64,000 bases of DNA from Adhaeribacter radiodurans (GTDB lineage: Bacteria; Bacteroidota; Bacteroidia; Cytophagales; Hymenobacteraceae). Below the pieces are notes generated by a model. It saw only the letters and a program-made list of their open reading frames with translations. It was not told where the DNA came from and ran no database searches. The stretch spans positions 62,001 to 126,000 of the forward strand of contig NZ_CP055152.1 in the NCBI RefSeq assembly GCF_014075995.1, read 5' to 3'. Positions within the stretch are counted from its first letter, which is position 1; the number at the start of each line of letters is the position of its first letter. A program made the translations under genes and the position numbers. Below are positions 9,777 through 18,992 of the stretch, in pieces.

Positions 9777-9900
9777 ATAAGTATACTTTAAATGAATTAA
9801 ATGGCTTTTTCTATTAACTAAATATATCTTATTAGTATTGCCAAACCACTTAAATAAAATTACATATACAATAAGGATAAAGTTCTATGACTAGTGTATG

Positions 9901-10064
9901 CTATGACATTTTTTTAAATTTCTGCAATGCATAACTCAGACCTTCAGCAATTTTGGCTATCATGTCTAAAACCGGAACCTGGTAACCTTTTCCAATCTTG
10001 AAATTACTACCCTGTTTAAAACCAGTTCTTTTAAGTATATCATCAATACCTAATAGTAGATATT
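9901..10064 (-). other. Open frame after the Toprim gene, possible frameshifted extension
   Basis: In the -1/+1 frame relative to the Toprim gene end, a 52-residue reading continues past its stop: YLLLGIDDILKRTGF and onward to a TAG at 9901-9903, with regular helical composition and no ATG start. Either the Toprim gene has lost its natural C-terminus by a frameshift near 10050, or this is a small separate gene with a non-ATG start. It fills most of the gap to the lipoprotein gene. Confidence 0.3.
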
Positions 10065-11152
10065 TTGCTTACTTGAGTTGCATTCTTCGGATGAATGATA
10101 TCATTAAAGTCCTTAAAGCTTATACCATTATTTTCACTGGCAGCTTTGTGAACAGTTACTCCAGACCGAATACCAGATGCCCTTTCGAAAGCAGCTAGGC
10201 TTATCTTTGCTACCGGAATTTCAAAGCTTTTACCATTTACCTGGAATAAAAGGCTATCCTCCTTCTTTTGGGGTAATGGAACATCTTTACCATTTACTTG
10301 CATGGCTACAGCAATGTCATACATCTTGCCCTGGTAATCATTATCAAAAGCAGTATGTATTTTAACACCAGCCCAGTGCTGGATTGCTCCCTGCAGTTGA
10401 CTTTTGGCTATACCTCCACCAAAGGAAACAAAGGCCGCATTATCAACGTCAAGCCGGTGTTTGTTTAACTGGCAGAAACTCATGAGGTCAATCGGATTTT
10501 CCCCGAAGAACACATTCCGAGTACGCTGGGGAGCCCCCACAAAGTCAGCAACCCACATACCGTTTTTCCGATCACTACCTGGTGCTACCCCTTTAAATCC
10601 ATAATTCCGTAAATCGTAGCCAACTACTTCATTACTACCGGGCTTGGTTAAGGGAAAGCCAATGTTTTCATAAGGTCTACCTTTGGTTTTCTCCGTATCT
10701 TTAACTAAGTGAATAAAAGGTGAGAAGCGTTTAATAGTTTCCAGATCTAAGCCCCGTTCCTGAATCAGATAATGTAATTTAAAGACAGAAGGATTAGCTA
10801 TCTGGTACCGACTGGAATCAAATTTCTTCGGCTCCGGAACGCCGTACTCGATTTTTAAAAGATGGGGTTCGTTAGCATAACCCTGGAGTACTTTGTTGAT
10901 AGCGGAAATTTCGTTTTGGTAAGAGATGTTAAATCTATTCAGCCGATTTTTTACAAACTCAATTAAATCCCCACGATCGTTGGTACCATCCCGATTAAAG
11001 TAAAGTTTTTTCACCGGATCGATCAGCACGGTATCTCCATCTGAGTGTTTAAACTCCAGCACGGCTCTTCCCTTTTGTAAATTAACTTTGTAACCTAAAG
11101 ACTCAGCCACTGCGGTGATGGCAATTCGCTCCCTGTAGTCCTGAAATGTCAT
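10043..11152 (-). CDS. Toprim-domain primase-like protein of mobile elements
   Basis: 369 residues. The N-terminus (MTFQDYRERIAITAVAESLGY, then SDGDTVLIDPVKKLYF and GDLIEFVKNRL) resembles the CHC2-type zinc-finger fold of DnaG but without the zinc cysteines. The C-terminal half has the Toprim signature: NVFFGENPIDLMSF with the conserved Glu, and TAFDNDYQGKMYD with the DxD-like acidic pair. Such proteins (DUF3991/Toprim) are regular cargo of Bacteroidota conjugative elements and are thought to prime or process transferred single-stranded DNA. It follows the DUF4099/DUF3945 gene by 11 bases and is probably in its operon. Confidence 0.8.
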   Translation of the reverse strand: MTFQDYRERIAITAVAESLGYKVNLQKGRAVLEFKHSDGDTVLIDPVKKLYFNRDGTNDRGDLIEFVKNRLNRFNISYQNEISAINKVLQGYANEPHLLKIEYGVPEPKKFDSSRYQIANPSVFKLHYLIQERGLDLETIKRFSPFIHLVKDTEKTKGRPYENIGFPLTKPGSNEVVGYDLRNYGFKGVAPGSDRKNGMWVADFVGAPQRTRNVFFGENPIDLMSFCQLNKHRLDVDNAAFVSFGGGIAKSQLQGAIQHWAGVKIHTAFDNDYQGKMYDIAVAMQVNGKDVPLPQKKEDSLLFQVNGKSFEIPVAKISLAAFERASGIRSGVTVHKAASENNGISFKDFNDIIHPKNATQVSKISTIRY

Positions 11153-11163
11153 GACTGTAAGAA

Positions 11164-11826
11164 TTACCTTTTAACACCTTTAATTTTCTCCGAACTAACG
11201 GCTAGTGTTGGTTCTTCCAGTTTAACCATTGTTACTTCTGGTTTTTGCCGGAACTGGTTGGCATCAGTTATTTTGTAACCTTTGGGTTCATTTAAATCAA
11301 TCTGAACTATGTTTATATCTTTGGTGGACTTATTTACAATCTCAACCGGCAACCCTTTTTTAAGCTGCTCTTTTTGATCTACGCTTAACACGGTATCTTT
11401 TATAGCATTGGGTATCTGGATTGCGCTTAACCTGGCGCTTAATATTTCGTTAGTTTCTTTATCCAGCTGGTGAATGTGCGGCTCTATGGAACCATTCAGA
11501 GCTTTGGAGTTTTTTACAATTGCCTCTCCTTTTAATAATTTATTCCACTGCTCTTCATTTGCTTCAATGTTGTTTACTGGCCGTGCTAAAATCGGATGTA
11601 CTCCGAGAGAGAGTGTATTATCGGGATTTCTGGTTAAACTTAATTTGGCCTGAGCTTCAATTGGCTTCATTCCTTCCTTTAAATGAATCCTTAAAGAAAT
11701 TAAACCTGTTCGGCGACCTTCTAGCAGATTTGCCAGTTCATGAGCTGGCATCGTGATTACATCTTTTCTGCTCATTCCCAGTTGCTCAAACTGAGAATAG
11801 GGCAAGTCTTTAATTTGGAAACTCAT
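11164..11826 (-). CDS. DUF4099/DUF3945-type mobile-element protein
   Basis: 220 residues. The first ~70 residues (LPYSQFEQLGMSRKDVI ... LANLLEGRRTGL) match the DUF4099 pattern, followed by two DUF3945-like blocks with the phrases KLLKGEAIVKN and QLKKGLPVEIVN. These proteins are accessory components of Bacteroidota plasmids and conjugative transposons, often next to a Toprim protein as here. The biochemical role is not known to me. It is the first gene of a two-gene unit; a long AT-rich spacer with promoter capacity lies upstream. Confidence 0.75.
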   Translation of the reverse strand: MSFQIKDLPYSQFEQLGMSRKDVITMPAHELANLLEGRRTGLISLRIHLKEGMKPIEAQAKLSLTRNPDNTLSLGVHPILARPVNNIEANEEQWNKLLKGEAIVKNSKALNGSIEPHIHQLDKETNEILSARLSAIQIPNAIKDTVLSVDQKEQLKKGLPVEIVNKSTKDINIVQIDLNEPKGYKITDANQFRQKPEVTMVKLEEPTLAVSSEKIKGVKR

Positions 11827-11970
11827 GATGGTTAGTTTATAAATGTATTTTCATAGATTATCCTTGAGTAAATATACATAAAACACGTACATAATTGATA
11901 TAATTGGGGATTAATTACTTTATAATATATTTATTTTGTATAAATTTATTATATAATATACAAATTCAAT

Positions 11971-12621
11971 ATGAGAATACTTAAACAGTTATCACCAATC
12001 TTATTATTAATTATTCCTTATACCGCAAAAGCACAGTTTAATACCATTAAAAAGGTTGAAATTCTACCTCAAATCCAGATTGATTATATTACCAGCTTGT
12101 CAAACAACCCCGAGGATAATAGTATTTGGGAAGCTGTAAATGTAAATAATCTTCGTCAAAAAGCTAATGTATCGGTTTCTATGCCATTGCAGGCGCCGAT
12201 TATTAGCAGCGGGTTTGGAAATAGAATAGATCCACTGACTGGGAAAATAAAATTCCATTATGGCCTGGATTTCAGAGGATCATCAGATTCAATTAAGGCC
12301 ATTCTACCAGGCACAATAAAGAAAGTAGCTTATTCCAGAGGTCTAGGCAATTATGTTGAAGTAGAACACGGTGAGTTTAAAACCATTTATGGTCATTTAT
12401 CCCAAATACTGGTTAGAGAAAAGATCGAAATAATTGCTGGTACTGTTTTGGGTATAACTGGCAGTACGGGAAGAAGTACTGGAGAACATCTACATTTTGC
12501 TATCAAGCACCGAGGCAAGGCCATTAATCCAGTTCCATTTCTGAATTTAGTTTATCGTCGGGTAGAAATGGAGGCCCGAAAAAAAAGCAAAAGAATGGCA
12601 TCGGAATTAACTTCCAAATAA
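11971..12621 (+). CDS. M23 family peptidoglycan peptidase
   Basis: 216 residues. A signal peptide (MRILKQLSPILLLIIPYTAKAQ) is followed by an M23/LytM domain: SGFGNRIDP, the metal ligands H96 and D100 in HYGLD, and the C-terminal HLHF with H173/H175. It should cut peptide cross-links in peptidoglycan in the periplasm. It lies opposite to and just outside the tra operon, and M23 hydrolases commonly open the wall for conjugation machines, so a transfer role is likely but not shown. Confidence 0.88.
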   Translation: MRILKQLSPILLLIIPYTAKAQFNTIKKVEILPQIQIDYITSLSNNPEDNSIWEAVNVNNLRQKANVSVSMPLQAPIISSGFGNRIDPLTGKIKFHYGLDFRGSSDSIKAILPGTIKKVAYSRGLGNYVEVEHGEFKTIYGHLSQILVREKIEIIAGTVLGITGSTGRSTGEHLHFAIKHRGKAINPVPFLNLVYRRVEMEARKKSKRMASELTSK

Positions 12622-12627
12622 GATAAA

Positions 12628-12665
12628 ACTACTAAGCCTGAAGACAATGCCTCAGGCTCAGTAGT
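12628..12665. terminator. Dyad between convergent genes
   Basis: 14-base arms (12628-12641 and 12652-12665, one mismatch) with a 10-base loop lie between the M23 gene end and the convergent XRE gene. There is no clear T-run, so it may be a weak bidirectional terminator. Confidence 0.45.
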
Positions 12666-12730
12666 TACAAAACCAACCTTAAAGTATATAAAGAGCCTTA
12701 GCCCAGGACTGTATAAAGCACGAAAAAAGA

Positions 12731-13090
12731 TTAGAAACTACCTTCTTTTTCCATGATACCTATGATATCAGTTATTTGGCCGTTGACATCTGTTTGCAAG
12801 ATTTTGAGCCGTTCTATAGCAATGCTGTTAAAAGTGCTCATGTGAGATAATGGTTCAGACCTTTTTATAACTTCGAATTCATCCGAAAAAATAAAGCTTA
12901 TATGAAAATGGTCTGAGTAGAAATTCAGCAGTTGAACCAAGAGCTCCAGCGTACCTCCAATCCCATTTTCTAGTCGGGATATTTGATTCTGGTGTGTCTC
13001 CAGGGTTGCTGCTAAATCTTTTTGAGAAAGGTCCAGCCCCTTTCGAAGAAGTTGCAGGCGTTCCCCTAAATCATGTAGATTTAATTTCAT
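12731..13090 (-). CDS. XRE-family helix-turn-helix regulator
   Basis: 119 residues. Residues 7-60 form an HTH_3 domain: LGERLQLLRKGLDLSQKDLA and HQNQISRLENG give the two DNA-binding helices. The C-terminus is short and unassigned. Its ATG overlaps the stop of the coupling-protein gene (ATGA at 13087-13090), so it is translated from the end of the transfer operon and could feed back on tra expression. The target sites are unknown. Confidence 0.82.
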   Translation of the reverse strand: MKLNLHDLGERLQLLRKGLDLSQKDLAATLETHQNQISRLENGIGGTLELLVQLLNFYSDHFHISFIFSDEFEVIKRSEPLSHMSTFNSIAIERLKILQTDVNGQITDIIGIMEKEGSF

Positions 13091-15054
13091 GTGTAGAAGT
13101 GGTCTTTTAGTGTTTCTATTTCTCGATTGATTTTGGTAAAGTTCTTATCTAAAACAGTGTTCCTGTCAGAAGCGCTACCAAAATTATAAAATATTGGCAT
13201 AGAAACATATGACTCTTCTTCTTTTGCTATTGCTGCAGTATCCAAATTGATTTTGCAATTATAGGTACTATTTACATGTTGGCCATTATATTCATTATTA
13301 TCAAATGCTACCTGGGCCACCACTTCACCAGCGGCTAAGGTAGCAATTTTTGAAGCAGGTATTAAAGAACCCATCTCTTCATTCATGGAAATAGAAGTCC
13401 GGCTACGGTCAATACTTACTCCTTCCTTTTGCTGCCGGACTTTACCAAAAAGTTTTTCTAGCCAGTCTAGGGTATCTTTGTTGCGAACGGACCCGGAGAT
13501 TACGTTAGCGGCCACGGAGCAAATGGTATCTGCGGTTTCCCGACCGTATTGTTGTTTGAGTTGTGGCAATTCCTGTAAACCCAAAAGAACGGCTATTTTA
13601 TTGCTTCTAGCGGTTGCAATTAAGTTTTCTACCTTGTGTACGTACAAGGTTGGAGATTCATCAATGATAAGCCCGCAGGGCAGGTTTCTTTTTGAATTTA
13701 TTAGTTTGGTCATCCGATTTAGAATTAGAGCGTTGCAAGCACTGTTAATACTCTGTGTAGCCGGATCATTGGCAATAACCAGGATGGCCGGATTATTAGG
13801 ATCCGAAATTTTTAGCTCAAAATCATCACCTGATAATACCCAGAAGGTTTCCCGCGTAGCTAAGCGGCCCACGTTGATTTTAAGTGTCCCAATCTGGCCT
13901 TCCAATTGATCAAAGGCCTTGTTTTTGTAAGCGGTTCGAAACGGTGAAAGCAAGCTGACCAGTTGAGGTTCAGAGAAAAGCATGTTAAATATTTCATCAT
14001 AACCCAGATTGATAAAGGCCAGCACGTGCGGGAACGTGGAATATTTGCCACCTTCATGCCTACTGAGAAAAAAGATACAGCTGGCCAGAAAGTTTACTGC
14101 GCTTTGAGTAAAGAACTGGGCAGCCCCGGATTCTTTGTCACTCTTAGTCAGGCTTTGCAACAAGGCCTCTGCAGTTTCGGTGGCATCGGCCAAGGTTGGT
14201 AAATATTCTGGTTTTAAGGGATTGAACCTTCGACTGTGTTCTATACTATTGAAATTAATAACGTGAAATTTAATATCTTTTAAGGTGCCATTTTTCTTAT
14301 TTAACAGATAATGATAATAGGCTATTTTACCCAGGTCTGGAAACTTAAAATCATAGAGAGCCATGGTAAAGCCCTTAGCCAACATTTGTTTAATGAATGG
14401 ATTTACTACTGAATAGGATTTACCGGATCCAGGTGTTCCGATCAACAAGGTGGCACGAAAAGGATTAGCAATATTCAGATAACCGTGATTTACCCTCCTT
14501 TTATAGTAAAAAAGCATAGGCAGGTTGACGCTATAGGGCGTATTCATTAGCTCCCGGCTCTGCTCAAAACTTTCATTCTCGACATTAAACTTATCTTTCA
14601 TTAGCCCGGTCTGAATGTGCTTGGAAATATTATCCAGGGCAATGTTTATCATTACCGCTCCAACCAAGGAGAAAAGCATATAAGCTGCATCCGACCAGGT
14701 TACTCCAAAAGCCAACAGCCGATTAGTCGGGTGCTGGTAAAAGTACCCGGCACCGAAGAAAAACAAGAAGCCGAAAAATAACGGTAAGTAAATGTGCTTT
14801 ACTGGATCGTGGTGTAAGTTTTTCCGGGCCTTGGTTCCAATGGCTACAATTACGATCAAAAGAAAAGTAAATGCTTTAGAATAGTAGATGTTCTGGTAAA
14901 TCGCAATTCGCTGTAATTTAAGGATTACCGGCCGCAGCTGTTCCATAAATCCAGCATCCGCAAAAAGGAACACTAAAAATTCCGTGAACAAGGTGAAGTA
15001 AATAAAACTCTGTAAAAAGGAATAAAGCTTCTTTAATTCGCTTGATTCTTCCAT
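13087..15054 (-). CDS. mobC: Type IV coupling protein (VirD4/MobC-type)
   Basis: 655 residues. Several hydrophobic segments in the first ~145 residues form the membrane anchor. The ATPase domain has Walker A GTPGSGKS (206-213) and a Walker B segment LIIDESPT. The YWF/TraG-DUF4133-neighbour layout is that of Bacteroidota conjugative coupling proteins, which bring the relaxase-DNA complex to the secretion channel at the inner membrane. It lies at the promoter-distal end of the tra cluster, 13 bases after traN. The symbol follows Bacteroides usage. Confidence 0.9.
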   Translation of the reverse strand: MEESSELKKLYSFLQSFIYFTLFTEFLVFLFADAGFMEQLRPVILKLQRIAIYQNIYYSKAFTFLLIVIVAIGTKARKNLHHDPVKHIYLPLFFGFLFFFGAGYFYQHPTNRLLAFGVTWSDAAYMLFSLVGAVMINIALDNISKHIQTGLMKDKFNVENESFEQSRELMNTPYSVNLPMLFYYKRRVNHGYLNIANPFRATLLIGTPGSGKSYSVVNPFIKQMLAKGFTMALYDFKFPDLGKIAYYHYLLNKKNGTLKDIKFHVINFNSIEHSRRFNPLKPEYLPTLADATETAEALLQSLTKSDKESGAAQFFTQSAVNFLASCIFFLSRHEGGKYSTFPHVLAFINLGYDEIFNMLFSEPQLVSLLSPFRTAYKNKAFDQLEGQIGTLKINVGRLATRETFWVLSGDDFELKISDPNNPAILVIANDPATQSINSACNALILNRMTKLINSKRNLPCGLIIDESPTLYVHKVENLIATARSNKIAVLLGLQELPQLKQQYGRETADTICSVAANVISGSVRNKDTLDWLEKLFGKVRQQKEGVSIDRSRTSISMNEEMGSLIPASKIATLAAGEVVAQVAFDNNEYNGQHVNSTYNCKINLDTAAIAKEEESYVSMPIFYNFGSASDRNTVLDKNFTKINREIETLKDHFYT

Positions 15055-15067
15055 GTCTTATTTTGTT

Positions 15068-15859
15068 TTAAAGTGTATCAGCCTTTAATACATCTTTATA
15101 ATCTACCTTCACGGAAATAGTACGACCGCTCACCTGCTTCTCGGCTACTTCTATATTAAATACCTTTTCATCAGGGAAGGTAAATTTCTTAAATACAAAC
15201 ACGTTTCGATACCGGCGTTTAAAGCTATCGGTGTAAAAAAGCTGATGTACGGGTTGGATTTCTAATTGCTGGAAGTTGGTTGACTTAACTACCTTTTTAT
15301 CTTCTATTTTAAACCGAATCTGATCAATGTCATAAGCAATGTTGGTTTTATTGTTTATGGAGAAATCAATAAAGAAATAATCTCCGATGGTGTAGATATT
15401 ATTTACCACCGCTTGCATTTTGTCTTTTTTAGCGCTGGCAGATCGACCTACAGGCTTTTGTTGCAAGGCTAGCAGAGAAAATCTTTTCATTTCCTGCTCG
15501 CTCATGGCCACATCCGGATTCAAGTATTCATCAACCTGGGTAGGATCAATTCTTACCTCGGAACTAGCTGAAGCAGGAGTAGCATAAGCGAGTTTATACT
15601 GAACCATAAAACGCTCCCCAACAATCGTTACTATGCCGAGTTTAGGGTTTGCTTGCTTTGGTTTAATGCGGAATATATTATCCACCGGAATATCACCGGC
15701 CACATCATTAGTAGAAATATCGACGTATTTGATCGGTTCTGGACTCACAAAATGAGTGGAGATAGTTTCATTTACATAGATTACCTGAGGAGCTGTTTTT
15801 TGGCATACAGCCGGCAAGGTTATAGCCATCAATAAGAACAGCATTAATGTATTTTTCAT
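15068..15859 (-). CDS. traN: Conjugative transfer protein TraN
   Basis: About 263 residues from the ATG at 15859; the upstream in-frame ATG at 15886 lies within traM, while the chosen start gives a clean signal peptide (MKNTLMLFLLMAITLPAVCQ). TraN of Bacteroidota elements is a VirB9-like periplasmic/outer-membrane component of the mating channel. The order traN directly after traM supports this. Beta-rich composition fits. Confidence 0.85.
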   Translation of the reverse strand: MKNTLMLFLLMAITLPAVCQKTAPQVIYVNETISTHFVSPEPIKYVDISTNDVAGDIPVDNIFRIKPKQANPKLGIVTIVGERFMVQYKLAYATPASASSEVRIDPTQVDEYLNPDVAMSEQEMKRFSLLALQQKPVGRSASAKKDKMQAVVNNIYTIGDYFFIDFSINNKTNIAYDIDQIRFKIEDKKVVKSTNFQQLEIQPVHQLFYTDSFKRRYRNVFVFKKFTFPDEKVFNIEVAEKQVSGRTISVKVDYKDVLKADTL

Positions 15860-15860
15860 G

Positions 15861-17027
15861 TTATTGTGTTTTGGCTTTGTTATCAATTAAGTAAACTATG
15901 GTATTATATTTCAGCTTGGCCTTGTTTTGCTTAACTGCCTTGCCCACGGCTCGGGAAGTAGTTTGGGCCATTTTATCCATTACCGAGAAGAGCATCTGAT
16001 TCGTATTTTCCGGACTATCATCGAAATTTATACTCTGGCCATTGGTGCTATTTGCTGCTAGCTGTTTGGTAAAATCTCGAAACTGAGAGCCCGGCACGTA
16101 CAAACCCACTAACCCATCGTTATCATAAATGCTTAAATCCACGGGTATAATCTGATTGCCATAAAGCAGGGAAGTTATGGATATTTCTACCCGCTGAGCT
16201 GAGAAACCCGATACCACCCCGTACAAGTAACTGCCTTTTTGTATTTCGTAATTACTCACGTAGATATCATCCAGCAACCTGATTCTAATCCGGCCTCCCT
16301 CCCGGATTTTTAAACCTTCATCCAGCATCGCTTTAATAAATTGCTCGTTTCCGTCATTTTTAACGGTGTTGAAATAAGCAGCATTGGGGTTCGCTGATTT
16401 GCGAACTTCTACAGCTTCCGATGCCTGTATTGTTTTTTCTGCTATAGTTGGCGTTCCTTTCCGGGCTGGCTTTTTCGGCTCTTGACCGGCTTTATCTAGG
16501 CTATCGACAAAGCGCATCTGTTCTTTAAACAACCGCATCTCTTTTTCATAAGCGCTTTCTGCCTTTTGCCGCTGTGGCCGGGAACTAGGAACTCGTGTTG
16601 TAGCCGCGTAGCGCTGGCGGTCGGTGTTCTGTTGTTCCTGAACCCGATCCATAAAAGCAGGGGTGTTCTTCTGAGTAAGAATGGCATTATTAATACTATC
16701 GAGCATTCTTTTTTCTTTGTCAGTATAGACACTGCCGTATTGCTTTTCTTCTTCGTCCTGCTCTAATTCTTGAACAGCGGAATAATCCCTGTGGTGTTTA
16801 TGCTCCTCCAGTCCGGCCCCGAACTTACTATTGATGTCCTTTTTCTCCAGATTAGCGGCCGGCAAATCTGTTATAATATCATCGGTTTCTTTTAAAGCTA
16901 TATGCTGCTTACCTTTTGCTTCTGTGGAGGGGAACATGTCCAAGTAGAGGTAATTAAAAAGAAAAAGAAAAGGCAGTACGATTAAAGGCAATGCGTACTT
17001 AGGTTTTCTAAAATCAATCTTTTTCAT
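15861..17027 (-). CDS. traM: Conjugative transfer protein TraM (VirB10-like)
   Basis: 388 residues. One transmembrane segment near residues 12-30 (YALPLIVLPFLFLFNYLYL), a long charged coiled/linker region to ~200, and a C-terminal domain (IRIRLLDDIYVSNYEIQKG ... LYGVVSGF) typical of the TraM/VirB10 beta-barrel domain. It would span from inner membrane to the outer-membrane core complex. It overlaps the preceding small gene by 4 bases and is followed at once by traN. Confidence 0.86.
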   Translation of the reverse strand: MKKIDFRKPKYALPLIVLPFLFLFNYLYLDMFPSTEAKGKQHIALKETDDIITDLPAANLEKKDINSKFGAGLEEHKHHRDYSAVQELEQDEEEKQYGSVYTDKEKRMLDSINNAILTQKNTPAFMDRVQEQQNTDRQRYAATTRVPSSRPQRQKAESAYEKEMRLFKEQMRFVDSLDKAGQEPKKPARKGTPTIAEKTIQASEAVEVRKSANPNAAYFNTVKNDGNEQFIKAMLDEGLKIREGGRIRIRLLDDIYVSNYEIQKGSYLYGVVSGFSAQRVEISITSLLYGNQIIPVDLSIYDNDGLVGLYVPGSQFRDFTKQLAANSTNGQSINFDDSPENTNQMLFSVMDKMAQTTSRAVGKAVKQNKAKLKYNTIVYLIDNKAKTQ

Positions 17028-17395
17028 TTTAAAATTTTCTTTAAATCGTTATTGATTTCTTTTAGCACCAGGCTGTCATTTAAGGTGAGGCTGTCTGGAT
17101 TAATGGATTTGGCTTTGCCGTACAAGCCAACTAAATTCATTAAATCAGTAGATACCGGCTTGGTAGCAGCAGAAGCATCTGCTGCGCTTATTCGATTAAT
17201 GAGCGTAGTAGCTGTTGCCTTGTGGCTTTGCTTATGGCTGACCTTTCTGATTAGAAAGATGGTTATTGCCACGAGCAGAATTAAGAACATACCGGCAATT
17301 ATTCTTTCTGGATACTTTGACCGGTAAATAATTACCCGTTCCCTAGTACTGAGTAAGAATTCTACAGCTTGCCTAAAAAGATTTCTTTTGTTCAT
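17024..17395 (-). CDS. Small tra-operon membrane protein
   Basis: 123 residues with one transmembrane segment (about residues 33-48, IIAGMFLILLVAITIFLI) and a basic N-terminus, so type II-like orientation. It sits between traK and traM and overlaps both frames (23 bases with traK, 4 bases with traM), the position taken by traL in Bacteroides elements. The sequence itself is not clearly recognisable; a TraL-like role is inferred from position. Confidence 0.7.
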   Translation of the reverse strand: MNKRNLFRQAVEFLLSTRERVIIYRSKYPERIIAGMFLILLVAITIFLIRKVSHKQSHKATATTLINRISAADASAATKPVSTDLMNLVGLYGKAKSINPDSLTLNDSLVLKEINNDLKKILK

Positions 17396-17981
17396 GCTCC
17401 AAGTCTTTATTCACAACCGTTTTCCAGTTTTTAATTATTAATCCGTGCGGATTATTCACTGTGCGTGGCACGTCCTGAAGATCACCTTCGGTTACCAAAA
17501 GTCTTTTAAGAATGGAAGTTTCCCGCTCTACCCGCTGTTTGGCGTAGTACCGGAAATGCCGGTTCTGATCCAATACAATGCTGTCAGTTTGGATGGTTAG
17601 CAGGGCTGAGCTGGCCAGGATGGAATTATAATACCCCTTCTCTTTAAGGTTATTGTATTGAGCCAATCCGGTTTCATCCACCAGGTACATTGCCTTAGTC
17701 AGGTTATTTTTGATGTAGGCGTCATCTGGCGGCAAAGTGAAAAAGAGTAGGTGAAACATATTAATATGACTTTCCATTTCCACTCCCCGGTTAGCTCCTA
17801 GTTCGGTTTGCTGCACCAACAATGGAACATTATGGTCGATCACATACAACTTTTTGCGTTGTTCGTTAATGAGCGAATAGGCGAAAAAACAAACAATGCC
17901 CACCATCACCAGGGCGGTTATGAAACTTCCAATGCTAATGGCGAAAGCCAGTCTTATCTTACTTTCAATTCTATTGATCAT
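17373..17981 (-). CDS. traK: Conjugative transfer protein TraK (VirB8-like)
   Basis: 202 residues. A single transmembrane helix near residues 13-35 is followed by a periplasmic domain with the TraK pattern (RGVEMESHINMFHLLFFTLPPDD ... RYYAKQRVERE). TraK of Bacteroidota conjugation systems is the assembly-nucleating inner-membrane component comparable to VirB8. It lies 22 bases after traJ. Confidence 0.88.
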   Translation of the reverse strand: MINRIESKIRLAFAISIGSFITALVMVGIVCFFAYSLINEQRKKLYVIDHNVPLLVQQTELGANRGVEMESHINMFHLLFFTLPPDDAYIKNNLTKAMYLVDETGLAQYNNLKEKGYYNSILASSALLTIQTDSIVLDQNRHFRYYAKQRVERETSILKRLLVTEGDLQDVPRTVNNPHGLIIKNWKTVVNKDLEHEQKKSF

Positions 17982-18002
17982 GTTTGTACTTTTTAAAATA
18001 AA

Positions 18003-18986
18003 TTATTTGATTAGTCCCGTACCCGTTCTTGCCACCGAGCTAAAGGCTTGACTAACGCCGGTAGTATTAATGATCCAGGTAGAGATTACCGGAATGCAAA
18101 GCATGGCTAGCGCCGCCATTAACAGCGAAACCAGGTAAAAGCTAATGTGCCCACTGGAGGAGCCGACGTAAGCAATAAAGAGTTCTTCATTTTCCAGCAC
18201 TGCCTTCAACACTTCAATTTCCCGCTCTTGCCCGTAGCGGACTAGCACAAAAGAAATAGTCATGATGATGTAGGCAATGGTCGAATAAAGGCCAACAGAG
18301 ATGTACCTTCCGATCCAGGTAAGGTAAGAGTCGCGGAAACCAGGAAAGATGCTCAGCGCAAAGGAAAACGGCCCGAGAATAACCAGAATAGCAGCGAATA
18401 TAATCTGGAAAAGAAAGATTATGTAAATGCAGAACTGGAAGATAATAATTACGATGTACTCAAACAGGCGCATAAAAGCGAAATTGATTTGAGCGGTCAA
18501 CATCAGGTAATAACCCTTCATCTTATCAAGTAAAGGAGACAAATCTATTCCTAGCTTTTCCATCCAATCCTTATCTTGGGTTTCATCCTTAACTTGCTCG
18601 AAATCGCCGGTATCTTCGCTCATTTTCTTGGCTACCTGTTCTATCAATCCTAACCTTTCAACGTGACCGTGTTCTACCATATCTATTTGTGCCGAATACA
18701 TAGTTTTAGCGGTGTCGTTTACTACTTTAATAGGAAAGTTCATGACTTCAATGAAAGGCTCCCAGAGCAGGATTACTAGTGCCAGTGCAAATGGCCGCAT
18801 TAAGGGCATTATCTCAATTGTCTTGTCACCGGCGATCATTTTGTAAGCCTCCAACGCGAAATAAAGCAGCATGGCAATAGCAGCAATTGCCTGGGCATCA
18901 GAGTAAAAATTAAAAGTCAATTCCGCTATGTCCAGATACAAGGTTTCCATTAAATCGAAAATAGTCTGGTCTATCAACTCTCTCAT
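18003..18986 (-). CDS. traJ: Conjugative transfer protein TraJ (VirB6-like)
   Basis: 327 residues with about six to seven hydrophobic segments, e.g. around AIAAIAMLLYFALEA, FQFCIYIIFLFQIIFAAIL and IAYIIMTISFVLV. Polytopic inner-membrane proteins at this operon position are TraJ/VirB6-like channel components. A charged loop at residues 105-150 separates the two membrane halves. Confidence 0.86.
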   Translation of the reverse strand: MRELIDQTIFDLMETLYLDIAELTFNFYSDAQAIAAIAMLLYFALEAYKMIAGDKTIEIMPLMRPFALALVILLWEPFIEVMNFPIKVVNDTAKTMYSAQIDMVEHGHVERLGLIEQVAKKMSEDTGDFEQVKDETQDKDWMEKLGIDLSPLLDKMKGYYLMLTAQINFAFMRLFEYIVIIIFQFCIYIIFLFQIIFAAILVILGPFSFALSIFPGFRDSYLTWIGRYISVGLYSTIAYIIMTISFVLVRYGQEREIEVLKAVLENEELFIAYVGSSSGHISFYLVSLLMAALAMLCIPVISTWIINTTGVSQAFSSVARTGTGLIK

Positions 18987-18992
18987 TATTTC

